A stretch of DNA of 64,000 nt, taken from NCBI RefSeq assembly GCF_905171775.1, contig NC_053492.1:298697865-298761864 (forward strand). Direction: 5' to 3'. Below are positions 21,279-32,701 of this stretch, one piece after another. Numbering within the stretch: the first letter of the stretch is position 1; each line of letters begins with the position of its first letter. The stretch is from Rana temporaria. Taxonomy: Eukaryota; Chordata; Amphibia; Anura; Ranidae. The position numbers and the translations under genes were made by a program. Under the pieces are notes generated by a model. The model did no database searches. It worked only from the letters and a program-made list of their open reading frames with translations, and was not told the DNA's origin.

Positions 21279-21701
21279 ATTGTACTCTGATGGAATATAT
21301 TAGAAAAAATATTAAAGTTACATCCCTCTAACAAAAATGTGAACATCTGCTAAGAGGATAATGTTGAAATTATATTTACCACTCAAGGGTTAATAAAATG
21401 GCATATAATCAGAGATGGTTGCTGAGAAGTATAAAATGATCCGAAGACCCTCACAACAAGAGATCCCCCGTTCCACCGGACGGGAACCGACAAAACAAGG
21501 CTTAAAAGGAGTCACAATTGTGGACCATAGGGGGGAGAGAAGGCCAGACGACACCTGTATTGATTGAATATTTAATTTAATTTAATAAGAGTAATTGATA
21601 TGGGTACTATTAATATTGCATAGGCATAGGTAACATCCATTGGGCTATAACCCCAACCACATGTAACGATCTAGTAGGATCATCAGCATGGGCATATGTA
21701 A

Positions 21702-21935
21702 GGGCCCTTTCACACACACGGACAAACGGTCCGTTTATTACAAGTCCGTTTACGGACTTGTAATGTATCCATATGGGATTGCAGACGTTAGTGGATGATG
21801 CATCCGCTAACGCCTGCAACCATCCGCGTCCGCAAAGATCCGCTTTTGCGGAAGGAAGAAAACCCTATTTTTCTTCCGTCCGGCGGAACGGAATGGATGA
21901 ATACGGACACACGGTCCGTATTCATCCAATTCCCC
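21702..21935. mobile_element. One-ended MITE fragment (GGGCCCTTTCACAC end)
   Basis: Starts AAGGGCCCTTTCACACACACGG and contains nested palindromes (ACGGTCCGT, AAGTCCGTTTACGGACTT, TCTTCCGTCCGGCGGAACGGAA). The mirrored terminus is missing. The CCCTTTCACA-type end resembles fragments near 47390 and 59512. Confidence 0.5.
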
Positions 21936-22677
21936 ACTACTGGTGTATTGCATTAGTGTAAATAGGAGTATACCAAACCCAAAGGTTTTGTAATGGTAAA
22001 ATGAACCTCATAATGATGTCAGTGTGATGGAAAAGGATGTATTGAATGTGGGTGAATTAAATGAATTAACATATAAATCAAATACAAATGATAAAAGTGG
22101 GAGGGAAATTATATGGCAGTGTGATAAACAAATGAAAGTGTGTGTGGTGTGTGTCAATGAGCTATGTGAAAGGGACGAAAAGGGATAAAAGAGAAGATGT
22201 GAGAGTGTATGCCAAAGGAAATGTGAATGCAAGTAAGTGAAAATAGGTGAGTGTGGATGGTGGATGAAAGTGTGTGTGAGGAAGTGAATATCAATAATGA
22301 GTGCGTGTCCCAGTGTTAGTCAATTGCATTAAGTAATAATGTAGAAGGATTGTAGAATATACCATGGGGATAATGGCAGAAGGGATAAATGGAAGTATGC
22401 TGGATAATAGTACTTACATAGGCTCCATCCCAATGTGTGTGTGGAGGGAGCTCTCCCAGGACCACAATCAGATCCAAGGGAGGTAAGGCGCTTAAATAGA
22501 ATCTAAGTCCATTGGTATCAGGTGTCATCTTCTCCCTCCCCTCCGATGGGGCAGACACTCAGTGACTCCCTCGGCGTTCCTGTAAGCGTACGCCCCGGCT
22601 GCTGCCGTCACCCCTATCGTAATATCGTGACGTCATGACGCAGGGACGCACGCAGGGCCGGAGCCACACATGCGCAC

Positions 22678-23739
22678 AGCGCCACGCACTGTCTAGTGGT
22701 GATCAAGGGACGCCGCCGGCACGTAGTGCTTTCCCTGGTGGTTGGCGATGGAATGGCCCAACCTTGGGCAAGCATAATAAAGGGGAGAAAGTGAAACCTT
22801 CCACATCTCCCCACCATGCCAGGAAGCCTAAAGAGAGGCAGTGTACCCACCAGGGGAAGGGGGGGGAAATTGTATTAGTGGGGGTGGAACCAAGTGTATC
22901 CATAGTTACTGAAACAAGTAGGTACTAGAAGGATAATCAATATTACTGCGTTAGATTAGTTAAAGAACATCATTGTATAGTTGGAGCTAAGGGCTATATG
23001 TAGGGGTTGGAGCAGTACATAAAGTTCTGGCAAGTTTAAACCAAAAAGTATGTGTTCTTGAATAAAAAACTTGAACAGACCTTTCGGAAGAGGAACATAC
23101 AAGATAGTACCTGTTGGTGCTGTGGACTGTATATTAGGATTACGGTGTGGCGTGATGTTAGGGCAAATGTGGACCAAAAATATATGTTTTAGGACAAATA
23201 ACTTGGACAATCCTTTCGGAGGGGCAACATATTAAGTAGTACCAATGGGTGCCCAAAAAAGGGTAACCCATATACCAAAGTTGTAGGTGTATATTGCTCA
23301 TCACAGAACAGAGTCAAATCCTAAAAAAGCCTGTCTCAAATTCCACCATAGGTGTAATCCGATAAGGTGGGCATCACTATGGATAGAATGAATGCTGCTG
23401 AACCACTATTAAATAGACTAACACATAGCTCATAATGGCTCTCGTGCATAAAGGGGGAGGGGTGTTTAACCACCCAAAAATCGAATGAAACAAGGAAAAA
23501 CGCATATGTGGAGTCCATGAGCCGCACACCCCGAAAATGCATAAACAAAAATGGGAAGGTCCCCTGGTGGGTACACTGCCTCTCTTTAGGCTTCCTGGCA
23601 CGGTGGGGAGATGTGGAAGGTTTCACTTTCTCCCCTTTATTATGCTTTCCCAAGGTTAGGCCATTCCATCGCCAACCACCAGGGAAAGCACTACGTGCTG
23701 GCGGCGTCCCTTGATCACCACTAGACAGTGCGTGGCGCT
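22678..23739. repeat. 179-bp inverted repeat, ~700-bp spacer
   Basis: 22678-22856 and 23561-23739 are reverse complements with a few mismatches (arms begin AGCGCCACGCACTGTCTAGTGG). The right arm follows directly the second copy of the 78-bp direct repeat. The opposite ORFs seen in the two arms are mirror images of the same repeat and not genes. Confidence 0.85.
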
Positions 23740-23744
23740 GTCCT

Positions 23745-24414
23745 TAAGACAGAACAGGATGTAAAAAAAAGGTACGCATTACAGCTGTAATGTAATGTCA
23801 TTGTCACCCTCTTCTCAATATCCACTCACACAATTTTTTTAAAACATGGTTTTGTGCTCATTGCAAAGAAATACAAAAGAAAATGTGTAAAGAAAATCGA
23901 ATATATTATACTGTCCTTTGTAGTGTCTAAAGCTGTATGCCTTGTCTTCATTTTCATTAATGCATAGATTATAGAGGAATTCACTATGTGACTGTGCTGG
24001 AATGACCATTACCTGTACCACAGAGTGCTTTTGTGAGACCAAAATAAAAGACCTTTTAACACAAAACAACATATTTTAACATCTTAAGACAAAACATATA
24101 CAGAATTTTGATCATTTTGTGCTTATGTTTTAAATATCGATAGTGCAGACACAATGTTACTTGGATCCCAAGCTTTGATTTCAAATCTGTTTTTTACCCA
24201 AATCGAATACTATAATTTGATGTCACTATTCACACCTACTGTATCCTCATTTAGTACAATTACTGAATGTTTCGATTGAATCGTGTATGGCTAATTTACT
24301 GAATACAGAATGTTGTTTCTTGTTTGTACCACTGTATTATATCATGATGCTTTTAGTTCTGCATGTTGCACCATACAACTGTCTTCTTGTTTTTTTTTTT
24401 TTGGAAAATGTAAA
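23745..24414. other. No gene recognised
   Basis: AT-rich DNA. Only chance frames, and no terminal-repeat pair found. Confidence 0.45.
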
Positions 24415-24498
24415 GCCTCGTACACACGATCAGTCCATCCGATGAGAACGGTCCATCAGACCGTTGTCCTCTGGTTAACCTATTGTGTGGACGAGGCC
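24415..24498. mobile_element. Minimal Harbinger-like MITE, family B copy 2 (84 bp)
   Basis: GCCTCGTACACACGATC and the complement of its end (ATTGTGTGGACGAGGC) are brought together with only about 50 bp between. It includes CGATGAGAACGGTCC as in the larger copy at 30654. An extreme internal deletion form; the target duplication is not clear. Confidence 0.6.
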
Positions 24499-24684
24499 GT
24501 AGTCTCTTGCAAAAAAAAATTATCTGTAAAAAGATAAAACATGATTGGTTGGAATTCCACTTATATACTCATTTCAATTTCTCCCATTTTATTGATGAAT
24601 AAATCCCCTCTTTTTGTGGCTAAGGTTCCAACTCTGAATATAAGCATCTTATGTGTTTAATATTTTGAAATATTAGTATACACA

Positions 24685-25440
24685 ATTTATATAGCACCAA
24701 CAGTTTATGCAGCGCTTTACAATGCAGAGGGGGGACAGCACAATTAGGCCCCGTACACACGACCAGTTTCCTCGGCAGAATTCAGCTTCCGACCGAGTTT
24801 CTGGCTGAATTCTGCCGAGAAACCCGGCCGTGTGTACACTTTCGGCCGAGGAAGCCGACGAGGACCTCGGCGAGGAAATAGAGAACATGTTCTCTATTTC
24901 CTCGTTGTTCTATGGGAGAACTCGGCCCGCCGAGGTCCTCGGCGGCTCCAGGACTGAACTGGCCGAGGAACTCGATGTGTTTGGCACGTCGAGTTCCTCG
25001 GCCGTGTGTACGAGGCCTTACAGTACAGTTCAATGCAGAAGGGGCTGCTCATAGAGCTTACATTATAAAGGGAGGGGGTGGTGGTACAAAAGGTAATAGA
25101 TGCGGGGAATGATTTGATGGGGGTGGCTCTGGGACAGTTGTTAGGTGGGTGTGGGTTAGGCTTCTCTGAATAAGTGAGTTTTCAGGGATCTCCTAAAGGT
25201 GGACAGGTAGGGGCTGATTGGACATTTCGGGACAGGAAGTTCCAGAGGATGGGATAGGCTCTGGAGAAGTCCTAAAGGAGAGCATGGGAGGAGGTAACAA
25301 GGGAGCTAGAGAGCAGGAGGTCCTGGGAGTAGCAGAGGGGATGATTTGGGCGATATCTGCAGATGAGGTTGGTGATGTAGCTGGGGGCGATGTTGTGGAT
25401 GGCCTTGTATGTTGTGGTTAGCAATTTGAATTTTGAAATA
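24685..25440 (-). mobile_element. L2-type LINE 3' end (minus strand)
   Basis: The complement of this segment matches, block by block, the 3' end of the plus-strand L2 copy at 35.2-36.4 kb: TTYKAIHNIAPSYI coding remnant near 25.4 kb, then TCAGAGAAGCCTAACCC and ACAACTG near 25.14-25.17 kb, and finally the tail TGCATAAACTGTTGGTGCTATA at about 24.69-24.71 kb. It is 5'-truncated near 25440 and split by a MITE at 24747-25017. No intact reading frame remains. Confidence 0.75.
24747..25017. mobile_element. Harbinger-like MITE, family B copy 3 (271 bp)
   Basis: Inverted ends GGCCCCGTACACACGACC and GTGTGTACGAGGCC with TTA at 24744-24746 and 25018-25020, the TWA duplication of PIF/Harbinger elements. 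The interior is built of palindromic CTCGGC motifs and a GAGAACATGTTCTC palindrome. It is inserted in the 3' UTR of the L2 copy. Confidence 0.85.
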
Positions 25441-26592
25441 CAAAAAAAATAAAAAAAATAAGGCCCACCAAGTTATAATGGGTGTTGCTAAATGTCCTGC
25501 TTTCCATATTGAAATGTTTATGGGTAATTATTTTGTATGAAAATGCCGGATGAAGATTCTTGTGGCTGCAGCAGAACTTTAAGGAACCATATAAAGGAAC
25601 TAATGTTGGCTTTAAATTTACCTGAGACATGGTTGCATTTGCCAGCATCAATCCAAAATTGAGGAATAATTTTCTCTTTTAAATATAGGTCTAAGTTTAA
25701 TTTTAGATTTGCTATAAAATGTTTCAAATGTCCCATATGATCCCAACATCTACAAGAGTATTATTCTGTTTGCAGAATTATCTTAGCAGAATACAAACTG
25801 GAGGTAAAATCCTGTAAGCACGAGGTTATAATTTTGAAGGCTACGGTTGGCTCCAAACCATGAAATCTTATTCTGTGGTTGCATCTTTCATGGCACCTCT
25901 GTAGGTCAGAAGCTTTGAATGCTCTGAATTGAATAAGGTTTCTTTGGCTGCATTGTTACAGAAGAATAGAATCAGCTTGAGGAAATAAAAGCAGAAATCA
26001 CCCTTAGCTGCCCTGTCTACAGTGTTCAGCAGTTGATTTCAGGGCTCCCCACCAAGATGTCATTCCCTAACCAGTTGGCTTTAAAACAGCTTAATTTACT
26101 GAAAGAAAAGCTATGTCTGAGCATGTTTGTGTTGCAAGAAAAAAGCCTTCATCCTTTCAGATTGCTCATGCTCTATCTTGTCGGAAATCTTGGGTTTTGA
26201 AATGAAACAACATTCCTTTCTTACAGAATAAGGTGCCTGACAACAAAATCTTCTGCATCAGGAAAACAACAGGTTTTCGAATTTTGTAAATTCCCTACAA
26301 CCCACTCACAAGATCACTCCCACTCTTGCGGCAGACAACAATTCTATCAAGTTGTGATGTTTGTTTTGCAGTTGTCTGTGTATGTTAGGGCTAGACCTAT
26401 GCATTATCTATGACCACAATGCTATTACTCTACTTGCTTTTCATTATTTGGTGCACCAATGGGTTTGTTTACTAAGGGAAAGACCAAAGCACAAAGAACA
26501 GTATTCCATAGTAAGCAATTAGAATTGATCTTTTGCTGATCCTAATCTGAAATCTGAATGTCTGTTACTGATGACTGTACTCTGCACATTAT
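25441..26592. other. No gene recognised
   Basis: Only short minus-strand frames (for example 25518-25736) without recognisable domains. No repeat hallmarks seen. Confidence 0.45.
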
Positions 26593-27335
26593 GGCCCAGA
26601 TCCACCAAGCAGTTACGTAGGGGTATCTATTGATACGCCGCGTAACTTCTAGGATGCTCTGGCGTATCTTTGTTTTGTATCCACAAAACAAGATACGCCT
26701 GAAGCTGGGCTAGATCCGACTGACGTACGTCTTAGTACGCCGTCGGATCTAAGGTGCATATTTACGCTGGCCGCTAGGTGGCGCTTCCGTTGATTTACGC
26801 GTCGAGTATGCAAATGAGCTAGATACGCCAATCCACAAATGTACGTCTGCCCGGCGCATTTTTTTTACGTCGTTTACGTAAGGCTTTTTTCGGCGTAACG
26901 TTACCCCTGCTCTATGAGGCGTACGCAATGTTAAGTATGGACGTCGGGCCAGCGTAGAATTTTCCGTCGTGTACGTCGTTTGCGTAAAACGTTCGCGAAT
27001 AGGGCTTTGCGTAAATTACGTTCACGTCGAAAGCATTGACTTTTTCCAACGTGATTTCGAGCATGCACACTGGGATACCCCCACGGACGGCGCATGCGCC
27101 GTTCCAAAAAAACGTTATTTACGTGGGGTCAAGTTGCATTAACATAAAACACGCCCACATCTTATCCATTTGAATTGCGCGCCCTTACGCCGACACAGTT
27201 ACACTACCCCATCGTAACTTACGTCGCAAATTCTTTGTGGAATACGAAAAATACGTTGTAAGTTACGGCGGCGTAGTGTATCTGAGATACGCTACGCCGG
27301 GCTTAGAGATGCGCCGAGGTACGTGGATCTGGCCC
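26593..27335. mobile_element. Harbinger-type MITE, family A copy 3 (743 bp)
   Basis: Inverted ends GGCCCAGATCCAC and GTGGATCTGGCCC with TAT at 26590-26592 and 27336-27338. Its last 50 bases (GATACGCTACGCCGGG, GCGCCGAGGTACGTGGATCT) are the closest of the four copies to the right end of the Harbinger element at 56.77-56.82 kb. Rich in CpG compared with the AT-rich flanks. Non-coding. Confidence 0.8.
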
Positions 27336-27639
27336 TATCTGTTCTCCTAATGTCCAAAGTCTAAAAATGTGTATTTAAGTAGTACATACAGCATTCAAAC
27401 ATAGTAATAGCCCCATAGTTGGGTTAACCATCCAATGTACTGTAGGTCAAATCTTACTGCATATGGTACCAAACAAAAATTGCATTTGATCATTACAGAG
27501 CATTAAGAATTGACATGGTTGCATTCAAAGTCATTTTCTTATCATTAGCTGGCCTTTGGTATTCATGTAGACTTGGACAGATTTTTTTTTTGTCCTACCT
27601 CTCATTTCGGGGTTGTATGTTGTTTTTGTTGTTTGTATA

Positions 27640-27905
27640 TAAAAGAAATAAAAAGATTACATTTTTTTTTAAAAAATGCCATAAAAATATCCCCTAGTTT
27701 GTAGACGCTATAACTTTTGCGCAAAACCAATCAATATACGCTTATTGGGATTTGTTTAATACAAAAACATGTAGCAGAATAAAAATATTGTAAAAAATAT
27801 TGTTTATTTTTTAATTTAGGCCATTTTTTTTATTGAATATGCTTTATAGCAGAAAGTAAAAAATATTTTTTTTTTCCAAAAAAATAAAGAAAAGGAAGAA
27901 AGAGA
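27640..27905. mobile_element. TTAA-type MITE internal fragment
   Basis: Shares AAAATATCCCCTAGTTTGTAGA, GCTATAACTTTTGCGCAAA and CAATCAATATACGCTTATTG with the fragment near 15.1 kb and, inverted, with 36.7 kb. No termini are present. Confidence 0.5.
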
Positions 27906-28571
27906 AAAAAGAGGAAACAGGTTTCTCATTTTTTACATGAACTATCTCGGTGAATGTCAAATGAATGGCAACTTTCAAAGGTCTTTTTCAAACTCCAGGA
28001 TAAAAGTGACTAGCCTGTTTTTTAATACTGTAAAGGGCAACACAAAAGGCCTGCATTACTACAGAATATGGACGTAAAATTGTGCATCAATGTTGTGCAG
28101 GCAAGCAAATTGTTTGCACAATAAATGTAGTATGCACCTACAAAGTTCATTCATTTGAGAACAAGTTGGCAAGTATATATGAGGAAATGACTAACAAGGG
28201 AGGTTTGCTTCAGCCCCTGAACATACAGCTTCAAAAAAATTCGATTTTCTTGCTACTGTTAGCATTTTTATTGGGCATACCTTATAATAATAAAATTGTG
28301 ATTGTGTAAGATGTTAATTAGTAAAAAAAACCTTAGCAACTCATACATAGAAGTGCATTGTGCTACACAAGAAGTATCTTTGAGCAAAAGTACAGAGGTT
28401 TAAACACTAGCTGGTGTGCAATATTTCATATGCTGGTGCTTGGAATAGAAATACAATCAATGCATGTCTGTTCATACGTTGGCTTCTCCTACAGCAGCTC
28501 AGTGTACATTTGACAAGCTGTTTAGCTTGACACATGCAATTTTTAATGCAGCTGGTCGCTTTATTTATTTA
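27906..28571. other. No gene recognised
   Basis: AT-rich DNA ending in a short (TTTA)n run that supplied the hAT target site. No coding signal. Confidence 0.45.
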
Positions 28572-28579
28572 TTTATTTC

Positions 28580-29872
28580 TAGGGTTGTCCCGATACCGAT
28601 ACTAGTATCGGTATTTGGGCCGATACTGATCATTTGCACGAGTACTTGTACTCGCACAAATGCTCCCGATGCTTCACCCGATACCTGGAATGGGTCAGCG
28701 AGTGGAGCGCCAGGCCAGAGCGGAGGGCGGAGGGCAGAGCGTCGAGTGAGTCCTGAAGTAAGCTGGCAGGGAGCTGGTGTCTCGTCACATTCGGCTACCC
28801 ATCTCATCTTGCTACGGAAGTGACGTTCTGCCGAGAAGTTTTGCACTGCGCATGCGCGGTGCGTTCCAAGCAATTTGAGACAATACAGAGCAGTGAAACC
28901 ATCAGATAATGTCACGGAAGTGACATTACTGACAATACAAACACTGGACTATGCGTTCCAAGACTAATACTTCCCTTGTTACCTTGTCTCCAGAACTGCC
29001 AGCTGTCCTTGTACAACCCAAAGCAACCTGTGGTGTTAGATTCTGCATTGCTGGTACTTGTAGTGCCTCTAAAGATGCAAGCTGTCCTTGGACTGCCCTA
29101 TACAAGGCATGGCAACCAGTGGTGATTATCATGCCATGCTGGGACTTGTAGTGTCTCCAGAACTGCCAGCTGTCCTGTACAACCCAATGCTGGGACTTGT
29201 AGTGTCTCCAGAACTGCCGGTTGCCCTGTCTTGTAGTGGGGCAGCTTAGAGCTCTAGGGGTAATACAAGTCCCAGCATAGCAGGACCTAATACCACAGGT
29301 TGCCCTGCCTTGTATTGGGGCAGCTGACAGCTCTAGAGGCACTACAAGTCCCAGCATGGCAGGATAATAAGCACTGGTTGCCCTGGATTGTATAGGGCAG
29401 TCCAAGGACAGCTGTCATCTTTAGAGGCACTACAAGTCCCAGCATAGCAGGATCTATCACCACAGGTTGCTCTGGATAGGCACTACAAGTTCCAGCAATG
29501 CAGAACCTAACACCACAGGTTGCTTTGAGGTTGTACAGGGACAGCTGGCAGTTCTGGAGACACTAGGTAACAAGGGAAGTATTCGTCTTGGAACGCATAG
29601 CCCAGTGTTTGTATTGTCTGTAACGTCACTTCCGTGACATTTTCTGACAGTTTCACTGCTCTGTATTGTCGCAAATCGTTTGGAACGCATTGCGCATGCG
29701 CAGTGCGAAATTTCTCGGCGGAACGTCACTTCCGTAGCAAGATGAGATGGGTAGCCGAATGTGACGAAACATATATTTTTTTAAAGTATCGGTAATCGGT
29801 ATCGGCAAGTACTTGAAAAAAAGTATCGGTACTTGTACTCGAGCTTAAAAAAGTGGTATCAGGACAACCCTA
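28580..29872. mobile_element. Snap-back hAT element (1293 bp)
   Basis: Terminal TAGGGTTGTCC and GGACAACCCTA are inverted, with a perfect 8-bp duplication TTTATTTC at 28572-28579 and 29873-29880, identifying a hAT-type insertion. Almost the whole element folds back on itself: about 28785-29020 is the reverse complement of about 29535-29770 (shared GATGAGATGGGTAGCC, ACGGAAGTGAC, CATGCGC), and the centre consists of alternating forward and reverse copies of a CTGGGACTTGTAGTG motif. Frames on both strands (such as 28926-29405) are products of this symmetry. No transposase. Confidence 0.85.
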
Positions 29873-29880
29873 TTTATTTC

Positions 29881-30650
29881 AATGTATTTTTCTAACAAAA
29901 AATGCCATGCGTGTTCTATAGTGCACCTTATAGGAAAAGAAGAAACAAAGGCAAGAATATTTACAGTATATGTTTCATATTGGACTTCAAACTAGGACTA
30001 TAATGCATCAGTGAATGATCTGCTAGGTTCAGTGATTTTGACTGGTAGGCTTATAAACATATACTTGCACATGTGGGCCAAAAATCCAAATGTGTGCTAA
30101 CAGTTTTCCCTTAATTTTTGCATTTTCTTTCATAAATCAAGTGCAGAATCCTTTGCTAGCTTTTTATAACGCTGTAAATTTGAATTATTCATTTTAGCTG
30201 TTGATTTTTTTCACACACTGAGTTTCCTGTATGGCATGCTGGATTCTGCTGCATAAAATTGGGTTCTTGTCTTCATTGTCGTGATGCTAATTTTTGTCAT
30301 TAAAAATTAAGGCTTGAATAAGTTTAGAGGTAAACCAGGGTATAATCCATTTTCCCTGTATAGTGGGGCTAGTTAGTTTAGGCCTTAGATAGACCTATCC
30401 CTTCTTCTTTGTGGTCCTCAGTAAGCAACCAAACTTCATAGCAAGCATAAAGTTGATTATTGTCTCTTTACACTTAAAATTACCAATGAAGATCCCATGT
30501 ACTGCATTTTAAGAAGTCGTTCAGCATTGGACTAAACTGCCATGACTTGTTGGAGAGTTGAGCTGTCTTTGGAGGGTGCTTATTCAGCAGGTGATCATAC
30601 AGATGGACCAAGGTCTAAAGCAGTGCTTGAAACAGAACAGTTAGGCCTTG
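29881..30650. other. No gene recognised
   Basis: Featureless AT-rich DNA between two DNA transposons. Confidence 0.45.
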
Positions 30651-30653
30651 TAC

Positions 30654-31051
30654 ACACGGTCGGTCAAAACCGATGAAAACGGATGGAAGGTCAGTTTCAT
30701 CGGTCCAAACCGACCGTGTGTGGGCACCATCGGTCATTTATCCTTCGGTCAAAAAAAAGAGAACTTGCTTTAAAATTGAACCGATGGACGCCTAACCGAT
30801 AGGTCAAAACCGACGGTTAGCATGCAAAAGCATCGGTTAAAAACCCGCGCATGCTCAGAATCAAGTCGACGCATGCTTGGAAGCATTGAACTTCATTTTT
30901 CTCAGCACGTCGTTGTGTTTTACGTCACCGCGTTGGACTCGATCGTTTGGTGTGTAGGCACATCAGACCATCAGTCCGCTTCATCGGTTAACCGATGAGA
31001 ACGGTCCTTCGGACCGTTCTCATCGGATGGACCGACCGTGTGTACGCGGCC
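30654..31051. mobile_element. Harbinger-like MITE, family B copy 4 (398 bp)
   Basis: Inverted ends GGCCTTGTACACACGGTCGG and CCGACCGTGTGTACGCGGCC. TTA at 30651-30653 against TGA at 31052-31054, i.e. a TWA duplication with one later change. Contains the palindrome GAACGGTCCTTCGGACCGTTC. Confidence 0.8.
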
Positions 31052-31212
31052 TGAGAGTTATATTTAAAATATTTGTGAACGCTAAATTACAAAGTTGAGG
31101 ATTTGTTTCCTTTGCCCCCGACTATGCACAGGTTGAGCATTTTTTATTTCTTGATATAAGAAGGGGACTTTAGCTGAGGCAGGTGACACCCAACTTGGTA
31201 AAAATACATAGT

Positions 31213-31536
31213 GGGGGTTATTTTTAAAAGGTAAATCCAATTTGCACTACAAGAGCAAAGTGCACTTGAAATTGCACTGAAATTCACTGAAAGTGTACTT
31301 GTAAGTGCAGTCGCTGTAAATCTGAGGGGTAGATCTGAAATGAGGGGAAGCTCTTCTGGTTTTATTATCCAATTATGTGCAAGCTAAAATGCTGTTTTTT
31401 ATTTTACTTGCATGTCCCCCTCAGATTTACAGCGACTGCACTTCCAAGTGCACTTTCAGTGCAATTTCAAGTTCACTTTGCACTTGTAGTTTTCACTTGT
31501 AGTGCACCGTGGATTTGCCTTTAGTAAATAACCCCC
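31213..31536. mobile_element. MITE with GGGGGTTATTT termini (324 bp)
   Basis: Ends GGGGGTTATTT and AAATAACCCCC are inverted, and the two halves are near mirror images (GCACTTGAAATTGCACTGAAA against TTTCAGTGCAATTTCAAGT; CAGTCGCTGTAAATCTGAGG and its complement). No clear target duplication, so the superfamily is open. Confidence 0.7.
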
Positions 31537-31617
31537 ATTGACATGTTTATTTTCATAAACAGATAACTTAGCACATTGCAGTTTGTACATGCATGGGTAT
31601 TAATAATTTCATACATA

Positions 31618-32701
31618 TGTAGCACTACCCCCGAAGGAGCTGCTGATTTGTTTTGGGTGGCATGTTACCTCTGTATCTCCGCCGTCTAGGGTACATTATG
31701 AGAGCTGAGAAGAACTGCAATGTCCACACTTTAAGTGTCTTTTTCTGTGCTTTATTACCCAACGGGTTAAAATGACAAAAGTAGTAGTAGTTGAAGAGGT
31801 AGAAAGGATAGTAAGTAGTAGGTTCAGGTGTATAACTTTTCCCGGAAACAGTCCTGCTTTCAGCGATAAAACTCTCATCGCCACTCTAGCCAGAGTGGGT
31901 GTTGTGCACCTGGATAGGCCTCTCTCACCAGCCTAGCAGATAGAGTGTCACACAGAACTTTAGCAAAGTCTCTGCCACAGACCTTCCCAAAGGTGGGGAT
32001 GTATTCGGTCCAGAATCCTTCTCAACACAGGATTAAGCACCCGGATCTCTCTTGAATAAACTTTGGTAAATTCAGAACTGACAGGCGACCATCATTCAGC
32101 CTTTCAGTAATGGTGCGTCCTTCGATGACATTCAAGGCCTCTTCTGAGATACCAGCCTCGTGCTCGGTACTCCCCCAGACAGGTTCTTCACCGGGCAGCT
32201 TCCTCCCTCAGGACAGACAGCACAGGACCACTCTGCAACTGTAGACCCAGTCTGACTACCAGGTCCACACCATAGATTACAACCCCAGACCAACGTGGTC
32301 CCGGAGCCAGGAACACTTGAACACGCACCCCCGGCCATGAAGACCACACACGGGGGGTGGTGGGACGACAGCCAGGGACAGCCTCACAATGACGTCGACC
32401 CAGAACCAATGATGTCTGTCCTTTAAGTACTCTCCCCCAGCATGCACAGCGAGGTGATTAACCCCCACTGATTGGCTTCTGAGGAAAAACACCCAATACA
32501 CCCTGACTCGACTGCTGCCACCCTTGGCCTGGGGTGGTACAGGCACCCCAGACAGCAATACAGTAGTGGTCACTCACAGGACAGCCATGGCTGGAACAGA
32601 GGATCTCCATGTGTAATCTATGATGGTGCAAACTGGTAGCTCCAAAAATAGTCTATAAAATTGAAAAATTTGGTGTAACTATTGTATATAGGTAGTGCTA
32701 C
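31618..32701 (-). mobile_element. Solo LTR, copy 2
   Basis: Starts TGTAGCACTACCCCCGAAGG like copy 1 at 13707 and ends GGTAGTGCTAC. It follows the same order of blocks (TGTATCTCCGCCGTCTAGGGTAC, GTGTCTTTTTCTGTGC, TCGCCACTCTAGCCAGAGTG, TGACAGGCGACCA) with substitutions and indels. A minus-strand AATAAA at about 31750 fixes the orientation. No internal coding region adjoins it. Confidence 0.7.

Larger units (their letters stand above)
20905..23740 (-). mobile_element. Penelope-derived composite region
   Basis: Judged Penelope-derived because it holds the GAAACGTGTC hammerhead-like motif on the minus strand. It has a 78-bp direct repeat at 20905-20982 and 23487-23564, 179-bp inverted arms at 22678-22856 and 23561-23739, and a two-copy tandem repeat at 23037-23117 and 23171-23251 built around CTTTCGGA. 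No RT or nuclease coding sequence was found. Tandem and partly inverted copies of the pseudo-LTR are a known arrangement of Penelope-like insertions, so this may be several incomplete insertions. Outer limits are approximate. Confidence 0.5.

Noticed and set aside
28926..29405. 159-codon minus-strand frame
   Set aside because: Its peptide is a repeat of the mirrored units within a snap-back hAT element.
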